NCBI RefSeq assembly: GCF_021134715.1
Contig: NC_060028.1
Location: 6,966,501 to 7,030,500 of the forward strand
Source of the DNA: Daphnia pulex
Lineage: Eukaryota; Arthropoda; Branchiopoda; Diplostraca; Daphniidae
DNA length: 64,000 nucleotides
Reading direction: 5' to 3'
Of this stretch, positions 30,593 through 44,314 are shown piece after piece. The notes beneath the pieces were generated by a model. It ran no database searches. It had not been told where the DNA came from and saw nothing but the letters and a program-made list of their open reading frames with translations. The position numbers and the translations under genes were made by a program. The number at the start of each line of letters is the position of its first letter. The stretch's first letter is position 1.

Positions 30593-32635
30593 ATTATTTT
30601 AAATTGAATACTGAGAAAAGCGTCCCCTAGATGTTCTAAGCGCTGTTAAAAAGGGCGAAATAATGTTATCTTCGTTGAGTGTGAGCGCTTCTAGCAGTAG
30701 GTTCTTGTTGTGAAACTCATAATTCAGAATATTTTCTCATTTTTCTAGTAACAGTAGTAAACAGTTCTGAAGTTGGAACGAGTTTCATCCTTTTTGTCGG
30801 ACAGTCTTCTTAACTTTTCTCCCATTCACGCTTTCCATTTAGTTCCAGAGTCTTCATTATTTCTAATACTCATTAAAATGTTAATTAAATTTAAGAACCT
30901 TATTATATACCTTCGTTGCTTCTCGTAATTATTCGTCAGCTTGCGTGTCATAATGTATTCCGCATGCAAAACGTAGGTCTTAGACTGCCTGCTTCAGATG
31001 ACCAAAAGCTCTGCCTGTAAAGTGAATGAAATTTACTTTAGTCAACCTAAAATGTTTCAAATCAGAAATCAGGCCGGAAGTGAGCGATAGCCCAACTGTT
31101 AAGCTGTATTTAAATCAAATCAGACACCTTTGATTCTCTTTATGACTTCGGAAGATCCAGACTTTGCTTTGACTAATTGTAAGAAAAGTTAGCAAGTTTA
31201 CTTGTAAATTTTCAAAAGAGTTATTCTTGCCAAAAGTGTAGTTGAGGAACGGGGTCATAACAATTCTGAAAGTTGTCATCGAATAGTTTGAATCTTTATA
31301 AACTGCTCCCGCGATCGACTTGAAAATGTCTCCTAGGACATCGGGAGGAACATTAATCGCAGCATAGTCTTCAGGGGGGTTACCCAATTTCACAATCTCG
31401 TAATACTAAGTAAAGAAAAATTATTCAATTAAATTCTGTTATTTTAATGTAATTTATATTTATGAAAAAAGTAAAAGTAACTTTCTGCTGAAGGAAATTT
31501 ATGTCCATTTGCCTTTTGTTTCTTGGCGAACGTGTCGATTAAGGTCTGTATTTCTCTTGGCAAAGGTTTCAGGAATTTGTGAAACTTGAATTTCACCGTC
31601 AGAACGCCTAAGGAGTTGTTGCAGACCAAGACGTTTTTCAGTTCAGACAAGACACTTGGAGGATAGAACGGTGAAGCGTCAAAGCACATCTCAGCCGCCA
31701 AGCCTCATACGATTTGTTCAAAAATGAGTAAGTTATAGTTAATTCATTACGCAGTTTTTAAAATTAATTTAAAGGGAATACCGAGGAAAGCGTCCCCAAG
31801 GTGTTCGAAGCGCTCGTAACAAGGGCGAAATACTGCTATCTTCCATGAGTATGTTAGCGCTTCCAGTAGCTAATTCTTGTCGCGGAACTCATAATTCAGA
31901 ATTTCTTCTAATTTGTCCAGCCCTTCAAACAGTTCTGAAGTTGGAACCAGTCTCATCCTTTTTGACGGACGGTCTTTCGAATTTTTCCCCTTTCACGCTC
32001 TCCATTGAGTTCCAGGATCTGCATTATTTTTAATACTCATTAAAATGTTAATGGAGCAGTTACACATCTTGCGTTAACAGGTCTGAAAATCTTATTTGTG
32101 TCCTAATTGGCCAATCAGTGTACAGTCTCTTTAAAATACTGTACGCTGATTGGCCATTTTGGACACAAATGAGATTTCCAGACCTGTTAACGCAGGACGT
32201 GTAACTGCTCCATTAAACTTAGGAACCTTATTGTATACCTTTGTTGCTTCTCGTAGCCATTCGTCAGCTTGCGTGTCATAATGTAGTTGGCATGCTAGAC
32301 GTAAGTCTTGAAATGCCTGCTCAAGATGACCAGAAACTCTGCATGAATAATGTATTATGTATTGCTTACTTTAGTCAAATAGATTGTTTTTAAATTTATT
32401 ACCTTTGCGCCCATCCTCTATATTGTAGGCCAAACCAGAGTCTGGATTGAGGGTAAGTGCACAATCGGAGTCAATGAAACATGCATGTGGAAATGGTGAG
32501 ATTTGAGAAGCAATTGGTTATTTTTACGTAGAGTAGGGACATAGCATAGACATAGCATGTTTATCATATCGGTCAGGAAATCCAAAGCAGCTTTGTAATC
32601 TTTATCAGCTATTGAAGCCAAATGAAGGTTCTTTT
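30593..32635 (-). pseudogene. Dicer RNase IIIb / Hip-TPR block, unit 3
   Basis: Copy of 13070-15112 with the MITE intact and the same GDIFK catalytic change. Confidence 0.65.
32048..32216. mobile_element. Foldback MITE, unit 3
   Basis: Full copy of 14525-14693. Confidence 0.85.
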
Positions 32636-33083
32636 ACTCTACAAACTTACCTTTATCGATCTGTGAATGTCCAAGCTCCACTGATTGGATGAAGCTTTTT
32701 GACCAACCTTACAACAACAGCAACAAAGCCAACACATGCTTATAACCCACAATTCATGATTTATCACCTGATAGACTAGGCCGTTCTTCATTCAGTGTAT
32801 CTTCACTAGTTGTGCTGGGACTTTCGTCCCCACAACACTGTCCTCCTTTACCACTCTTGGATTCGCAATACGATGCCGTTCCCAAATGGGAAACAAAGAA
32901 AGATTTCACCTTTCCTAGACAGTATGATCAATATTAGAAATATGAATATTGAATAGCTATTTGAATGTATGTATATGTAATGTTGATATGTATGAATAGA
33001 TTTGAAAGATTCTCAAGCTTCAATGCAGACGAGGTTGCTGAGCGACGATTACGTAACGACTAACGGTTATTCTAAATTTTTTC

Positions 33084-33101
33084 AATTCTTCAATTTTCAT
33101 T
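33084..33101. other. Filler DNA at the unit 3/4 junction
   Basis: Eighteen bases, AATTCTTCAATTTTCATT, match neither flank. They repeat the local motif TTCAATT/TTCAATTTT, as templated insertions do at error-prone end-joining junctions. The same bases recur at 53372-53389. Confidence 0.75.
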
Positions 33102-33544
33102 AGGAAGTCGGTACCGATCGAGTTGAGGATCGACCAACAAAACCAACACCAGCAACCAACAACCCTCCACACTCAATGAACGAGCTTGAAGCCGCACCAA
33201 TCGATGCTGAATTGGACTCGTCACGATCATCACCCTTCCTTCGTGACCAATCCATCCACATTACGCGTCACCCACGCCTCCAATCATCGGACTTCATCGA
33301 TCCGTTCGCATTCGAACACAGCGAGAGGATGAACAACACAAAGCACTCCCGTCCATTCCCCCGTATCACCTACCCCAAAGAGAACGTAAGAAAACAGATA
33401 CCATCGGTATGCTGACTGCTCATCTTGGCCTGGGAGATGAGTCAAATCCTTTCAGAGACGCCGTCCTCCTATCTAGTTAAGCATCCCGAATGGATGGCAG
33501 CCTGCACAAAGGAATGCGATTCCCTATTCGGCTTGTCTCTCTAA
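33102..33544 (+). pseudogene. Copia hinge/RT-start fragment, unit 4
   Basis: Copy of 7611-8053 without integrase, preceded by filler DNA. A G-to-T change makes GTG-AAG read GTT-AAG at the RT start, as in unit 2. Confidence 0.8.
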
Positions 33545-35298
33545 GAAGAAATTTCCCAATCGATCAAAGTGTGACACAGAAAAAATGACCAATTTAAACT
33601 GCAACACAAAAAAGGGAAGACAAACAAATTTAATCATATTTCTGCACAAGCAACGCTGAAAGCGGGTTCGGATTAGGCCGTCAAAAATAAGAATACGCAA
33701 ATGGAAATCTACGCACCTGTAAAATGTTTTGGGTTGAGCAACTGAGTAAACAAAAGAAGGAAAACAGGTTCTTATCTCTTTTTCTCATTCATCTTGATAA
33801 TTTGTTGATAACGTGTTGAAATGCTACTGACTGAAAAAGGGTAAGGGGAATAAGGTTTCAGGTTTCTCCTGAAAAGAACGGCGGCAATTATGGATTCATT
33901 CTAGCCTTCACCCCTCGTCTTGAAGTTCCCGAACGACCGAACCCCTTTCTTGAAATTCAAATAATGAGCGGGAAAAAGTATTCACGTAATGGGAGATAAA
34001 TTAATATATAAAAAGAACACTCTGCGGGTTCATTGCATTGGCATTTTTGTGTCTCAGATGCTATACAGCTCAAGCTACTCAAATGAAGAAACTGAAGCTC
34101 AAAATTGAAGTGAAAGAATCACTTTGGAAAGCCCTGCATGTTAGAGCACAGATAAAGATCACAGTGGTCTTTATCTGTGGTAATAGTGTGTTCCAGGACA
34201 GACCCTAGATTGGATGACCACAAATATGCAGCAGATGACGTTTCTTTCGGATAAGAAAAGCAAATTTTACCTAAATCCTGCTAGGTACTAAACTACAATG
34301 GACACACATCACGCGGAATGTACTCCATTTTGCTGGAAAAATTCAAAGGAAAGATTTTTTGTAATTTTTGTAAGCCAGTAGAGACTCCAGAAGGATATTG
34401 GTTTAGGCCGGTACAATCTAAAAACTAAATAACATATTCCAAAAGATAACAGATTAAAAAAATTGACTAGATTATACGCTGACATCTTCATATTATCACT
34501 CCGTGTACTTTTATTTTTGTACTTTTAGTTTTTGGATGATGATTCGGGTAAATTGGTTTTCTTGTATTTGAATTTTGATATCTTCATCATTAAATGTATA
34601 TTCAGAAATAGATGAGCAATCGAGTGGCGCCGAGGGCACGAGTGAAGAGAAAACAAAAAACGATGCCACCCCCATGTTCAACGAGTAGTGTAGTAGTGTA
34701 TTTTCATCCATCACTTGTTGACAAAATGATGTCCAAAAGGGTACCATATGACCCAATCCAGTTTCTGGATGATGATTCGGATAAATTTGTTTTCTTGTAT
34801 TTGAATTTTGATGTCTTCATCATTAAATGTATATTCAGAAATAGATGAGCAATCGAGTGGTGCCGAGGGCCCGAGTGAAGAGAAAACAAAGAACGATGCC
34901 ACATCCATGTTCAACGAGTAGTGTAGTAGTGTATTTTCATGTGTCACAGTGTTCAATGTGTTGCACTATTACCAGCTTCTAAATAATTAAAATCGTTTTT
35001 AGTTCATTTTCAATTATTTGAAAACGATTGAAAGAATTCACTTACCGGTTTCGAGATATAGAAACCATCCTTTTCCCCATTGAAAACGGCGGATTTTTGG
35101 AGTGCTGCCCTCCAAGACATTCCTTTGTCTATAAGAAATCTTTGTCAGCAAGTGTCAATGTAATTCACTTTGGAATAACATTGCTCTTTTAAACAAAGAC
35201 TATTGTAACAATTGGAGAGAAAGTATTACAGAATTACGTTTGCAGTAGAGATAGTGCAGCCTCAATTTCCTCGCGGTCGTCTTTATAACCATAGAGAG

Positions 35299-36331
35299 TG
35301 GATTGTTGAGCCATTACTGCCGAGGGTTCAAAGCTGCAACGACGGCGACACTTTTCCCTGAAACGGACCAAAGACTAATCACTAAAATCTTAGGGACATA
35401 TTTAGACAACAAATTTGGAATGTATGTGGTGGTTAGGTGCATGAATAGTGATTTCATTTTATTCAACAGGTACAAAAAACTGGAACCCAAAGTGTTCGAA
35501 GAATTGGCACAATCGATTATGGCTTACTTCCCCGTAACACAAGGCAGCAACAGTTTTTATGGATAAGATTACAACTTTAATTTTTTAGAGCAAATATTTT
35601 GAATCAGCCGCTGTTTATTCTTGACAGGAAGCCTGGTATGATGTGTCTACTGGACGTGGAAGACTCTGGGAGTATACAGGTGACTCCAGAAGAAAACCGG
35701 GTGTCAAAAGGAAAAACGAGAAGAAGACACAGTGTGAAGCTACCGTGAATGAAAACGACGCCGAGGCATTTATTAAGGCATCTGAAGTCGCCGAATCGAA
35801 TGAAAATGTCACTATTTCAACGTTCAAATCTTCTTTTACTGTTAGGGGAAAATGGATTCTGATCACAGCCGTCAAAAAGTAAATGGCCGCTACTCACTTT
35901 TTAGATACATTTAAAAGGTTGAAAGAGTTAGATAGTTTCATGTTTAAGGCTATGCAGTGTCTAATAGGCTCTATACCTAACTTTTTCATGGGTTATAATT
36001 AAAAACTTTACCTTAAAAATACCCTAAATCGTGTTTTTCAGATTTCCTCGATTCTGATTGGTCGAGAAAATTCCCAATAAAGACTTTCGGGGTGCCTCTC
36101 TCAGCATACTACTGTAATTTGCGCTGCTTTAAGAGCCCCTAAACCTTCGGTAATTTAGTAAACTAAATTCCTCAGGGATAAATACAACGGATAATGTTGA
36201 AAAAATTATTCTTTCTTCTTCCTTCAAATGTTTTGTAGAATGTCCATCTGTATCTTTTTCTGATCACTCTGCTTTTGAAACTTTAAGTATTTATTCTTAT
36301 CCTTATTGTAAATTCTTTGACAACTTTTAAA
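35299..36331 (+). pseudogene. Broken multi-exon gene copy, unit 4
   Basis: Copy of 9808-10840. It differs at a few bases, for example GCAAATATT for GTAAATATT near 35590. Confidence 0.45.
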
Positions 36332-36707
36332 TTAGTTGAAATGACGTTAAAGATCAAACGTCCAGAAATAATTCTGCTCATGTTTTCGTAATAAAAATGA
36401 TTAATAATTTGAATTGCAAAATTGTTAATCAAATTCCTCAAAATAAATAGTCTAAAAATATGTATACGATGTTCATTAGAACAAAAGAATACGTGTCATT
36501 AAATGACCAATCTGTTTGCGATAGATTTTGTCTTTGTTACGGCACAATATGCAAACTGGCTGTATGTATATTTCCCTTGCAGTATCGTTGATTGTGTAGT
36601 GAGAAAAAATGCATTTATGGAAATATGTAAGATAATCTCAAATAATTAGCTTGAAAGCTATACAACTGCTTGAAACTATCGACTTGTATTAAGGTGAATA
36701 CTACAAA

Positions 36708-37351
36708 TTATTCTTTATCGATATAAATACGTTGGATTAATTGTTTTACTCTTTCTACAGATGGATCTTTTTCGTCAGCTACTACAAGTTCAAATCCACC
36801 GTCTACCTGCATTGACGCCATCATAGATGCAACAGTACCGCCACTACGCAATTGAAATTTGTTTCCATTGAGTCCATCTTTTAGTGGAACTAACATCATT
36901 TGGAGTAGAATCTCTACTTTTTCTAGCAATTGTAACTGTAATGACACCTCCATCAATTTTAACCCTTGATGCTTCATACCAAGAAAAATCAGTTTTTGTG
37001 TTACAACGTCGGCTCCAATACACATCTCCTTCTTGTACAACAGATTCTCCAGATACAGGAGGTACATTATTAGATACATGAATATGACGACCCATTGATG
37101 GGATAACAAGTTCTCCGTGACATTTTTTTTTCTAGCGTCAAATGTTTTGTAGAATCAACACTACCTAGGTATGATCCAAATGGTTTTTAATTTTCAATCA
37201 CATCCATAGTTCCTGTACCAAATAGTGGTGCAAAACATTTAGTCAAGTCATAAACTTCAACAAACCAAACATCAATAGAATAGTCAGGATTCATATCCTC
37301 TCCTCTTCTGTATTCGACAATAGGGTACACGCAGGTAAAATAAAATTTTTT
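36708..37351 (-). pseudogene. Frameshifted gene remnant copy, unit 4
   Basis: Copy of 11217-11860. Confidence 0.5.
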
Positions 37352-37635
37352 TGTTTTTATCTAGTCTAGAGTAATTTTTTACATGGATCATTTTTTCGAG
37401 AGGGTTGTTACCTCGAAAAAATTTATTTCGCGAGATATTTAAGTTTAAAGTTGTATTAGGCTCCTCCTTCTCAAATTTGGTTGTTTAGCCATCTTTGGTA
37501 GGAGGAGCCTAATTAAGGCACCAAACCATGCAGACGAACAGCTGTTGAGTCAGTTTTAGCTGTTCCTTTAATAATCGATCGAGATGTTGATCGATATTCT
37601 ATCAATCGATTAGTGTAGGAAGTTTTCTGTGCAGC

Positions 37636-38195
37636 CATGGACTACTCTAATAAAGGACGGTACTCTTAGCCTATCTCGCCGTGTAAAAGCTAGTCAGGTG
37701 GGCTATTTTCATGAAAAATTAATAAAAAATATCAAAAATATTCAGTTTTTTTTGCTGATTTTAACTATGTAGATAAATCTAAGTAAAATTAACTAATCAA
37801 TAAGATATTCTAATTTTACTTTCAGCAGTAAGGGTAAAAGTGGGAAACACCGGTGCCCTCTAGCAACAAAGCACCCTAAGCTCTTGCCAATAAAACCTAC
37901 AAGGTAAAGGAGAGTTAGGAGAGGAGGTGGTGTCTCTTGCACGCAATGGGTATCTGCTTGTAAACTTACAAGAGCTTATGAGGTTTGGTTCCTAGATGGC
38001 ACCGGTGTTTCTTACTATTTAAAATTTTCAGAATAAAATATTGAAATATCTCCACGAAGATAAATTTTAGGTATAAGAACATTAGGTAATTAAATACTTT
38101 TTTTGTATTCTGATTCCGATTCTCCGGGAAAAAATATTTACATGGCCGACATAGGAAATGCCGAATAGTCCCGTCCTTAATTAGAGTAGTCCATG
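37636..38195. mobile_element. P-like MITE, unit 4
   Basis: Copy of 12145-12704 with a T-to-G change in the T-run near 38105. Confidence 0.85.
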
Positions 38196-38560
38196 GTGCA
38201 GCACGCCGTAATGTAATAAGCGTCACAATCGCTTACTCCGTCGTCATCTTCAGTCATAATTGAATTTTTTTATGCCTTTGTTTACAAAGTCCATAAATTT
38301 GATCATGTGTGTCAAATCATTCCCCGTTTCTACCATTATAGTGAATTTTTCATAAATACTTGCAACGTCTATCTCTGTAAATGTTAAACAAATTAAAATG
38401 TAAAATTATATGTAAAATTTATTAGGATAAAATAAATTCGAGACTTACAGTTTGACGGTTGAAGCAAGCCTTCTCAGAACGGACTAGTGTCACCCCTCTA
38501 GTTTTTGACCGATTTTCTAATCTCCTAAAAGGGACACATTATTACTACGTAGTGTTTACA

Positions 38561-40603
38561 ATTATTTTAAATTGAATACTGAGAAAAGCGTCCCCTAGAT
38601 GTTCTAAGCGCTGTTAAAAAGGGCGAAATAATGTTATCTTCGTTGAGTGTGAGCGCTTCTAGCAGTAGGTTCTTGTTGTGAAACTCATAATTCAGAATAT
38701 TTTCTCATTTTTCTAGTAACAGTAGTAAACAGTTCTGAAGTTGGAACGAGTTTCATCCTTTTTGACGGACAGTCTTCTTAACTTTTCTCCCATTCACGCT
38801 TTCCATTTAGTTCCAGAGTCTGCATTATTTCTAATACTCATTAAAATGTTAATTAAATTTAAGAACCTTATTATATACCTTCGTTGCTTCTCGTAATTAT
38901 TCGTCAGCTTGCGTGTCATAATGTATTCCACATGCAAAACGTAGGTCTTAGACTGCCTGCTTCAGATGACCAAAAGCTCTGCCTGTAAAGTGAATGAAAT
39001 TTACTTTAGCCAACCTAAAATGTTTCAAATCAGAAATCAGGCCGGAAGTGAGCGATAGCCCAACTGTTAAGCTGTATTTAAATCAAATCAGACACCTTTG
39101 ATTCTCTTTATGACTTCGGAAGATCCAGACTTTGCTTTGACTAATTGTAAGAAAAGTTAGCAAGTTTACTTGTAAATTTTCAAAAGAGTTATTCTTGCCA
39201 AAAGTGTAGTTGAGGAACGGGGTCATAACAATTCTGAAAGTTGTCATCGAATAGTTTGAATCTTTATAAACTGCTCCCGCGATCGACTTGAAAATGTCTC
39301 CTAGGACATCGGGAGGAACATTAATCGCAGCATAGTCTTCAGGGGGGTTACCCAATTTCACAATCTCGTAATACTAAGTAAAGAAAAATTATTCAATTAA
39401 ATTCTGTTATTTTAATGTAATTTATATTTATGAAAAAAGTAAAAGTAACTTTCTGCCGAAGGAAATTTATGTCCATTTGCCTTTTGTTTCTTGGCGAACG
39501 TGTCGATTAAGGTCTGTATTTCTCTTGGCAAAGGTTTCAGGAATTTGTGAAACTTGAATTTCACCGTCAGAACGCCTAAGGAGTTGTTGCAGACCAAGAC
39601 GTTTTTCAGTTCAGACAAGACACTTGGAGGATAGAACGGTGAAGCGTCAAAGCACATCTCAGCCGCCAAGCCTCATACGATTTGTTCAAAAATGAGTAAG
39701 TTATAGTTAATTCATTACGCAGTTTTTAAAATTAATTTAAAGGGAATACCGAGGAAAGCGTCCCCAAGGTGTTCGAAGCGCTCGTAACAAGGGCGAAATA
39801 CTGCTATCTTCCATGAGTATGTTAGCGCTTCTAGTAGCTAATTCTTGTCGCGGAACTCATAATTCAGAATTTCTTCTAATTTGTCCAGCCCTTCAAACAG
39901 TTCTGAAGTTGGAACCAGTCTCATCCTTTTTGACGGACGGTCTTTCGAATTTTTCCCCTTTCACGCTCTCCATTGAGTTCCAGGATCTGCATTATTTTTA
40001 ATACTCATTAAAATGTTAATGGAGCAGTTACACATCTTGCGTTAACAGGTCTGAAAATCTCATTTGTGTCCTAATTGGCCAATCAGTGTACAGTCTCTTT
40101 AAAATACTGTACGCTGATTGGCCATTTTGGACACAAATGAGATTTCCAGACCTGTTAACGCAGGACGTGTAACTGCTCCATTAAACTTAGGAACCTTATT
40201 GTATACCTTTGTTGCTTCTCGTAACCATTCGTCAGCTTGCGTGTCATAATGTAGTTGGCATGCTAGACGTAAGTCTTGAAATGCCTGCTCAAGATGACCA
40301 GAAACTCTGCATGAATAATGTATTATGTATTGCTTACTTTAGTCAAATAGATTGTTTTTAAATTTATTACCTTTGCGCCCATCCTCTATATTGTAGGCCA
40401 AACCAGAGTCTGGATTGAGGGTAAGTGCACAATCGGAGTCAATGAAACATGCATGTGGAAATGGTGAGATTTGAGAAGCAATTGGTTATTTTTACGTAGA
40501 GTAGGGACATAGCATAGACATAGCATGTTTATCATATCTGTCAGGAAATCCAAAGCAGCTTTGTAATCTTTATCAGCTATTGAAGCCAAATGAAGGTTCT
40601 TTT
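38561..40603 (-). pseudogene. Dicer RNase IIIb / Hip-TPR block, unit 4
   Basis: Copy of 13070-15112 with several private substitutions (for example TTTTTGACGG for TTTTTGTCGG near 38761), one of which matches the sister copy at 14440 and so may reflect gene conversion within the unit. Confidence 0.65.
40016..40184. mobile_element. Foldback MITE, unit 4
   Basis: Full copy. The left arm reads TCTCATTTG, matching the right arm better than units 1 and 3 do (TCTTATTTG). Confidence 0.85.
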
Positions 40604-41047
40604 ACTCTACAAACTTACCTTTATCGATCTGTGAATGTCCAAGCTCCACTGATTGGATGAAGCTTTTTGACCAACCTTACAACAACAGCAACAAAGCCAA
40701 CACATGCTTATAACCCACAATTCATGATTTATCACCTGATAGACTAGGCCGTTCTTCATTCAGTGTATCTTCACTAGTTGTGCTGGGACTTTCGTCCCCA
40801 CAACACTGTCCTCCTTTACCACTCTTGGATTCGCAATACGATGCCGTTCCCAAATGGGAAACAAAGAAAGATTTCACCTTTCCTAGACAGTATGATCAAT
40901 ATTAGAAATATGAATATTGAATAGCTATTTGAATGTATGTATATGTAATGTTGATATGTATGAATAGATTTGAAAGATTCTCAAGCTTCAATGCAGACGA
41001 GGTTGCTGAGCGACGATTACGTAACGACTAACGGTTATTCTAAATTT

Positions 41048-41260
41048 CAAATGTTTTGTAGAATCAACACTACCTAGGTATGATCCAAATGGTTTTTAAT
41101 TTTCAATCACATCCATAGTTCCTGTACCAAATAGTGGTGCAAAACATTTAGTCAAGTCATAAACTTCAACAAACCAAACATCAATAGAATAGTCAGGATT
41201 CATATCCTCTCCTCTTCTGTATTCGACAATAGGGTACACGCAGGTAAAATAAATTTTTTT
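41048..41260 (-). pseudogene. 5' part of the frameshifted gene remnant, unit 5
   Basis: Only the upstream (right) third survives; the unit begins at the equivalent of base 11648. Confidence 0.5.
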
Positions 41261-41544
41261 TGTTTTTATCTAGTCTAGAGTAATTTTTTACATGGATCAT
41301 TTTTTCGAGAGGGTTGTTACCTCGAAAAAATTTATTTCGCGAGATATTTAAGTTTAAAGTTGTATTAGGCTCCTCCTTCTCAAATTTGGTTGTTTAGCCA
41401 TCTTTGGTAGGAGGAGCCTAATTAAGGCACCAAACCATGCAGACGAACAGCTGTTGAGTCAGTTTTAGCTGTTCCTTTAATAATCGATCGAGATGTTGAT
41501 CGATATTCTATCAATCGATTAGTGTAGGAAGTTTTCTGTGCAGC

Positions 41545-42104
41545 CATGGACTACTCTAATAAAGGACGGTACTCTTAGCCTATCTCGCCGTGTAAAAGCT
41601 AGTCAGGTGGGCTATTTTCATGAAAAATTAATAAAAAATATCAAAAATATTCAGTTTTTTTTGCTGATTTTAACTATGTAGATAAATCTAAGTAAAATTA
41701 ACTAATCAATAAGATATTCTAATTTTACTTTCAGCAGTAAGGGTAAAAGTGGGAAACACCGGTGCCCTCTAGCAACAAAGCACCCTAAGCTCTTGCCAAT
41801 AAAACCTACAAGGTAAAGGAGAGTTAGGAGAGGAGGTGGTGTCTCTTGCACGCAATGGGTATCTGCTTGTAAACTTACAAGAGCTTATGAGGTTTGGTTC
41901 CTAGATGGCACCGGTGTTTCTTACTATTTAAAATTTTCAGAATAAAATATTGAAATATCTCCACGAAGATAAATTTTAGGTATAAGAACATTAGGTAATT
42001 AAATACTTTTTTTTTATTCTGATTCCGATTCTCCGGGAAAAAATATTTACATGGCCGACATAGGAAATGCCGAATAGTCCCGTCCTTAATTAGAGTAGTC
42101 CATG
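41545..42104. mobile_element. P-like MITE, unit 5
   Basis: Copy of 12145-12704; same flanks. Confidence 0.85.
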
Positions 42105-42469
42105 GTGCAGCACGCCGTAATGCAATAAGCGTCACAATCGCTTACTCCGTCGTCATCTTCAGTCATAATTGAATTTTTTTATGCCTTTGTTTACAAAGTC
42201 CATAAAGTTGATCATGTGTGTCAAATCATTCCCCGTTTCTACCATTATAGTGAATTTTTCATAAATACTTGCAACGTCTATCTCTGTAAATGTTAAACAA
42301 ATTAAAATGTAAAATTATATGTAAAATTTATTAGGATAAAATAAATTCGAGACTTACAGTTTGACGGTTGAAGCAAGCCTTCTCAGAACGGACTAGTGTC
42401 ACCCCTCTAGTTTTTGACCGATTTTCTAATCTCCTAAAAGGGACACATTATTACTACGTAGTGTTTACA

Positions 42470-44314
42470 ATTATTTTAAATTGAATACTGAGAAAAGCGT
42501 CCCCTAGATGTTCTAAGCGCTGTTAAAAAGGGCGAAATAATGTTATCTTCGTTGAGTGTGAGCGCTTCTAGCAGTAGGTTCTTGTTGTGAAACTCATAAT
42601 TCAGAATATTTTCTCATTTTTCTAGTAACAGTAGTAAACAGTTCTGAAGTTGGAACGAGTTTCATCCTTTTTGTCGGACAGTCTTCTTAACTTTTCTCCC
42701 ATTCACGCTTTCCATTTAGTTCCAGAGTCTTCATTATTTCTAATACTCATTAAAATGTTAATTAAATTTAAGAACCTTATTATATACCTTCGTTGCTTCT
42801 CGTAATTATTCGTCAGCTTGCGTGTCATAATGTATTCCGCATGCAAAACGTAGGTCTTAGACTGCCTGCTTCAGATGACCAAAAGCTCTGCCTGTAAAGT
42901 GAATGAAATTTACTTTAGTCAACCTAAAATGTTTCAAATCAGAAATCAGGCCGGAAGTGAGCGATAGCCCAACTGTTAAGCTGTATTTAAATCAAATCAG
43001 ACACCTTTGATTCTCTTTATGACTTCGGAAGATCCAGACTTTGCTTTGACTAATTGTAAGAAAAGTTAGCAAGTTTACTTGTAAATTTTCAAAAGAGTTA
43101 TTCTTGCCAAAAGTGTAGTTGAGGAACGGGGTCATAACAATTCTGAAAGTTGTCATCGAATAGTTTGAATCTTTATAAACTGCTCCCGCGATCGACTTGA
43201 AAATGTCTCCTAGGACATCGGGAGGAACATTAATCGCAGCATAGTCTTCAGGGGGGTTACCCAATTTCACAATCTCGTAATACTAAGTAAAGAAAAATTA
43301 TTCAATTAAATTCTGTTATTTTAATGTAATTTATATTTATGAAAAAAGTAAAAGTAACTTTCTGCTGAAGGAAATTTATGTCCATTTGCCTTTTGTTTCT
43401 TGGCGAACGTGTCGATTAAGGTCTGTATTTCTCTTGGCAAAGGTTTCAGGAATTTGTGAAACTTGAATTTCACCGTCAGAACGCCTAAGGAGTTGTTGCA
43501 GACCAAGACGTTTTTCAGTTCAGACAAGACACTTGGAGGATAGAACGGTGAAGCGTCAAAGCACATCTCAGCCGCCAAGCCTCATACGATTTGTTCAAAA
43601 ATGAGTAAGTTATAGTTAATTCATTACGCAGTTTTTAAAATTAATTTAAAGGGAATACCGAGGAAAGCGTCCCCAAGGTGTTCGAAGCGCTCGTAACAAG
43701 GGCGAAATACTGCTATCTTCCATGAGTATGTTAGCGCTTCTAGTAGCTAATTCTTGTCGCGGAACTCATAATTCAGAATTTCTTCTAATTTGTCCAGCCC
43801 TTCAAACAGTTCTGAAGTTGGAACCAGTCTCATCCTTTTTGACGGACGGTCTTTCGAATTTTTCCCCTTTCACGCTCTCCATTGAGTTCCAGGATCTGTA
43901 TTATTTTTAATACTCATTAAAATGTTAATGGAGCAGTTACACATCTTGCGTTAACAGGTCTGAAAATCTCATTTGTGTCGTAAGTCTTGAAATGCCTGCT
44001 CAAGATGACCAGAAACTCTGCATGAATAATGTATTATGTATTGCTTACTTTAGTCAAATAGATTGTTTTTAAATTTATTACCTTTGCGCCCATCCTCTAT
44101 ATTGTAGGCCAAACCAGAGTCTGGATTGAGGGTAAGTGCACAATCGGAGTCAATGAAACATGCATGTGGAAATGGTGAGATTTGAGAAGCAATTGGTTAT
44201 TTTTACGTAGAGTAGGGACATAGCATAGACATAGCATGTTTATCATATCGGTCAGGAAATCCAAAGCAGCTTTGTAATCTTTATCAGCTATTGAAGCCAA
44301 ATGAAGGTTCTTTT
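42470..44314 (-). pseudogene. Dicer RNase IIIb / Hip-TPR block, unit 5
   Basis: Same 198-bp deletion as unit 2. Confidence 0.65.
43925..43979. mobile_element. Truncated foldback MITE, unit 5
   Basis: Same truncation as 23637-23691. Confidence 0.8.

Larger units (their letters stand above)
25127..33083. repeat. Array unit 3
   Basis: It has a deletion of about 290 bp at 26053 with templated filler, only one copy of the 233-bp minisatellite, and lacks the GC-rich terminal block. It ends in 18 bp of filler (33084-33101). Confidence 0.9.
20760..41047. repeat. Higher-order duplication, copy A (20,288 bp)
   Basis: It spans the tail of unit 2 plus units 3 and 4. Every landmark, deletion and single-base variant I compared recurs exactly 20,288 bp later. 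The outer joint at 41047/41048 has one base of microhomology (T). Confidence 0.9.
33102..41047. repeat. Array unit 4
   Basis: It starts in the copia hinge (equivalent to base 7611) and ends at the equivalent of base 15556, so it lacks integrase and the GC-rich block. It shares small variants with unit 2 in its left part (for example ACGCGTCAC near 33264). Confidence 0.9.
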
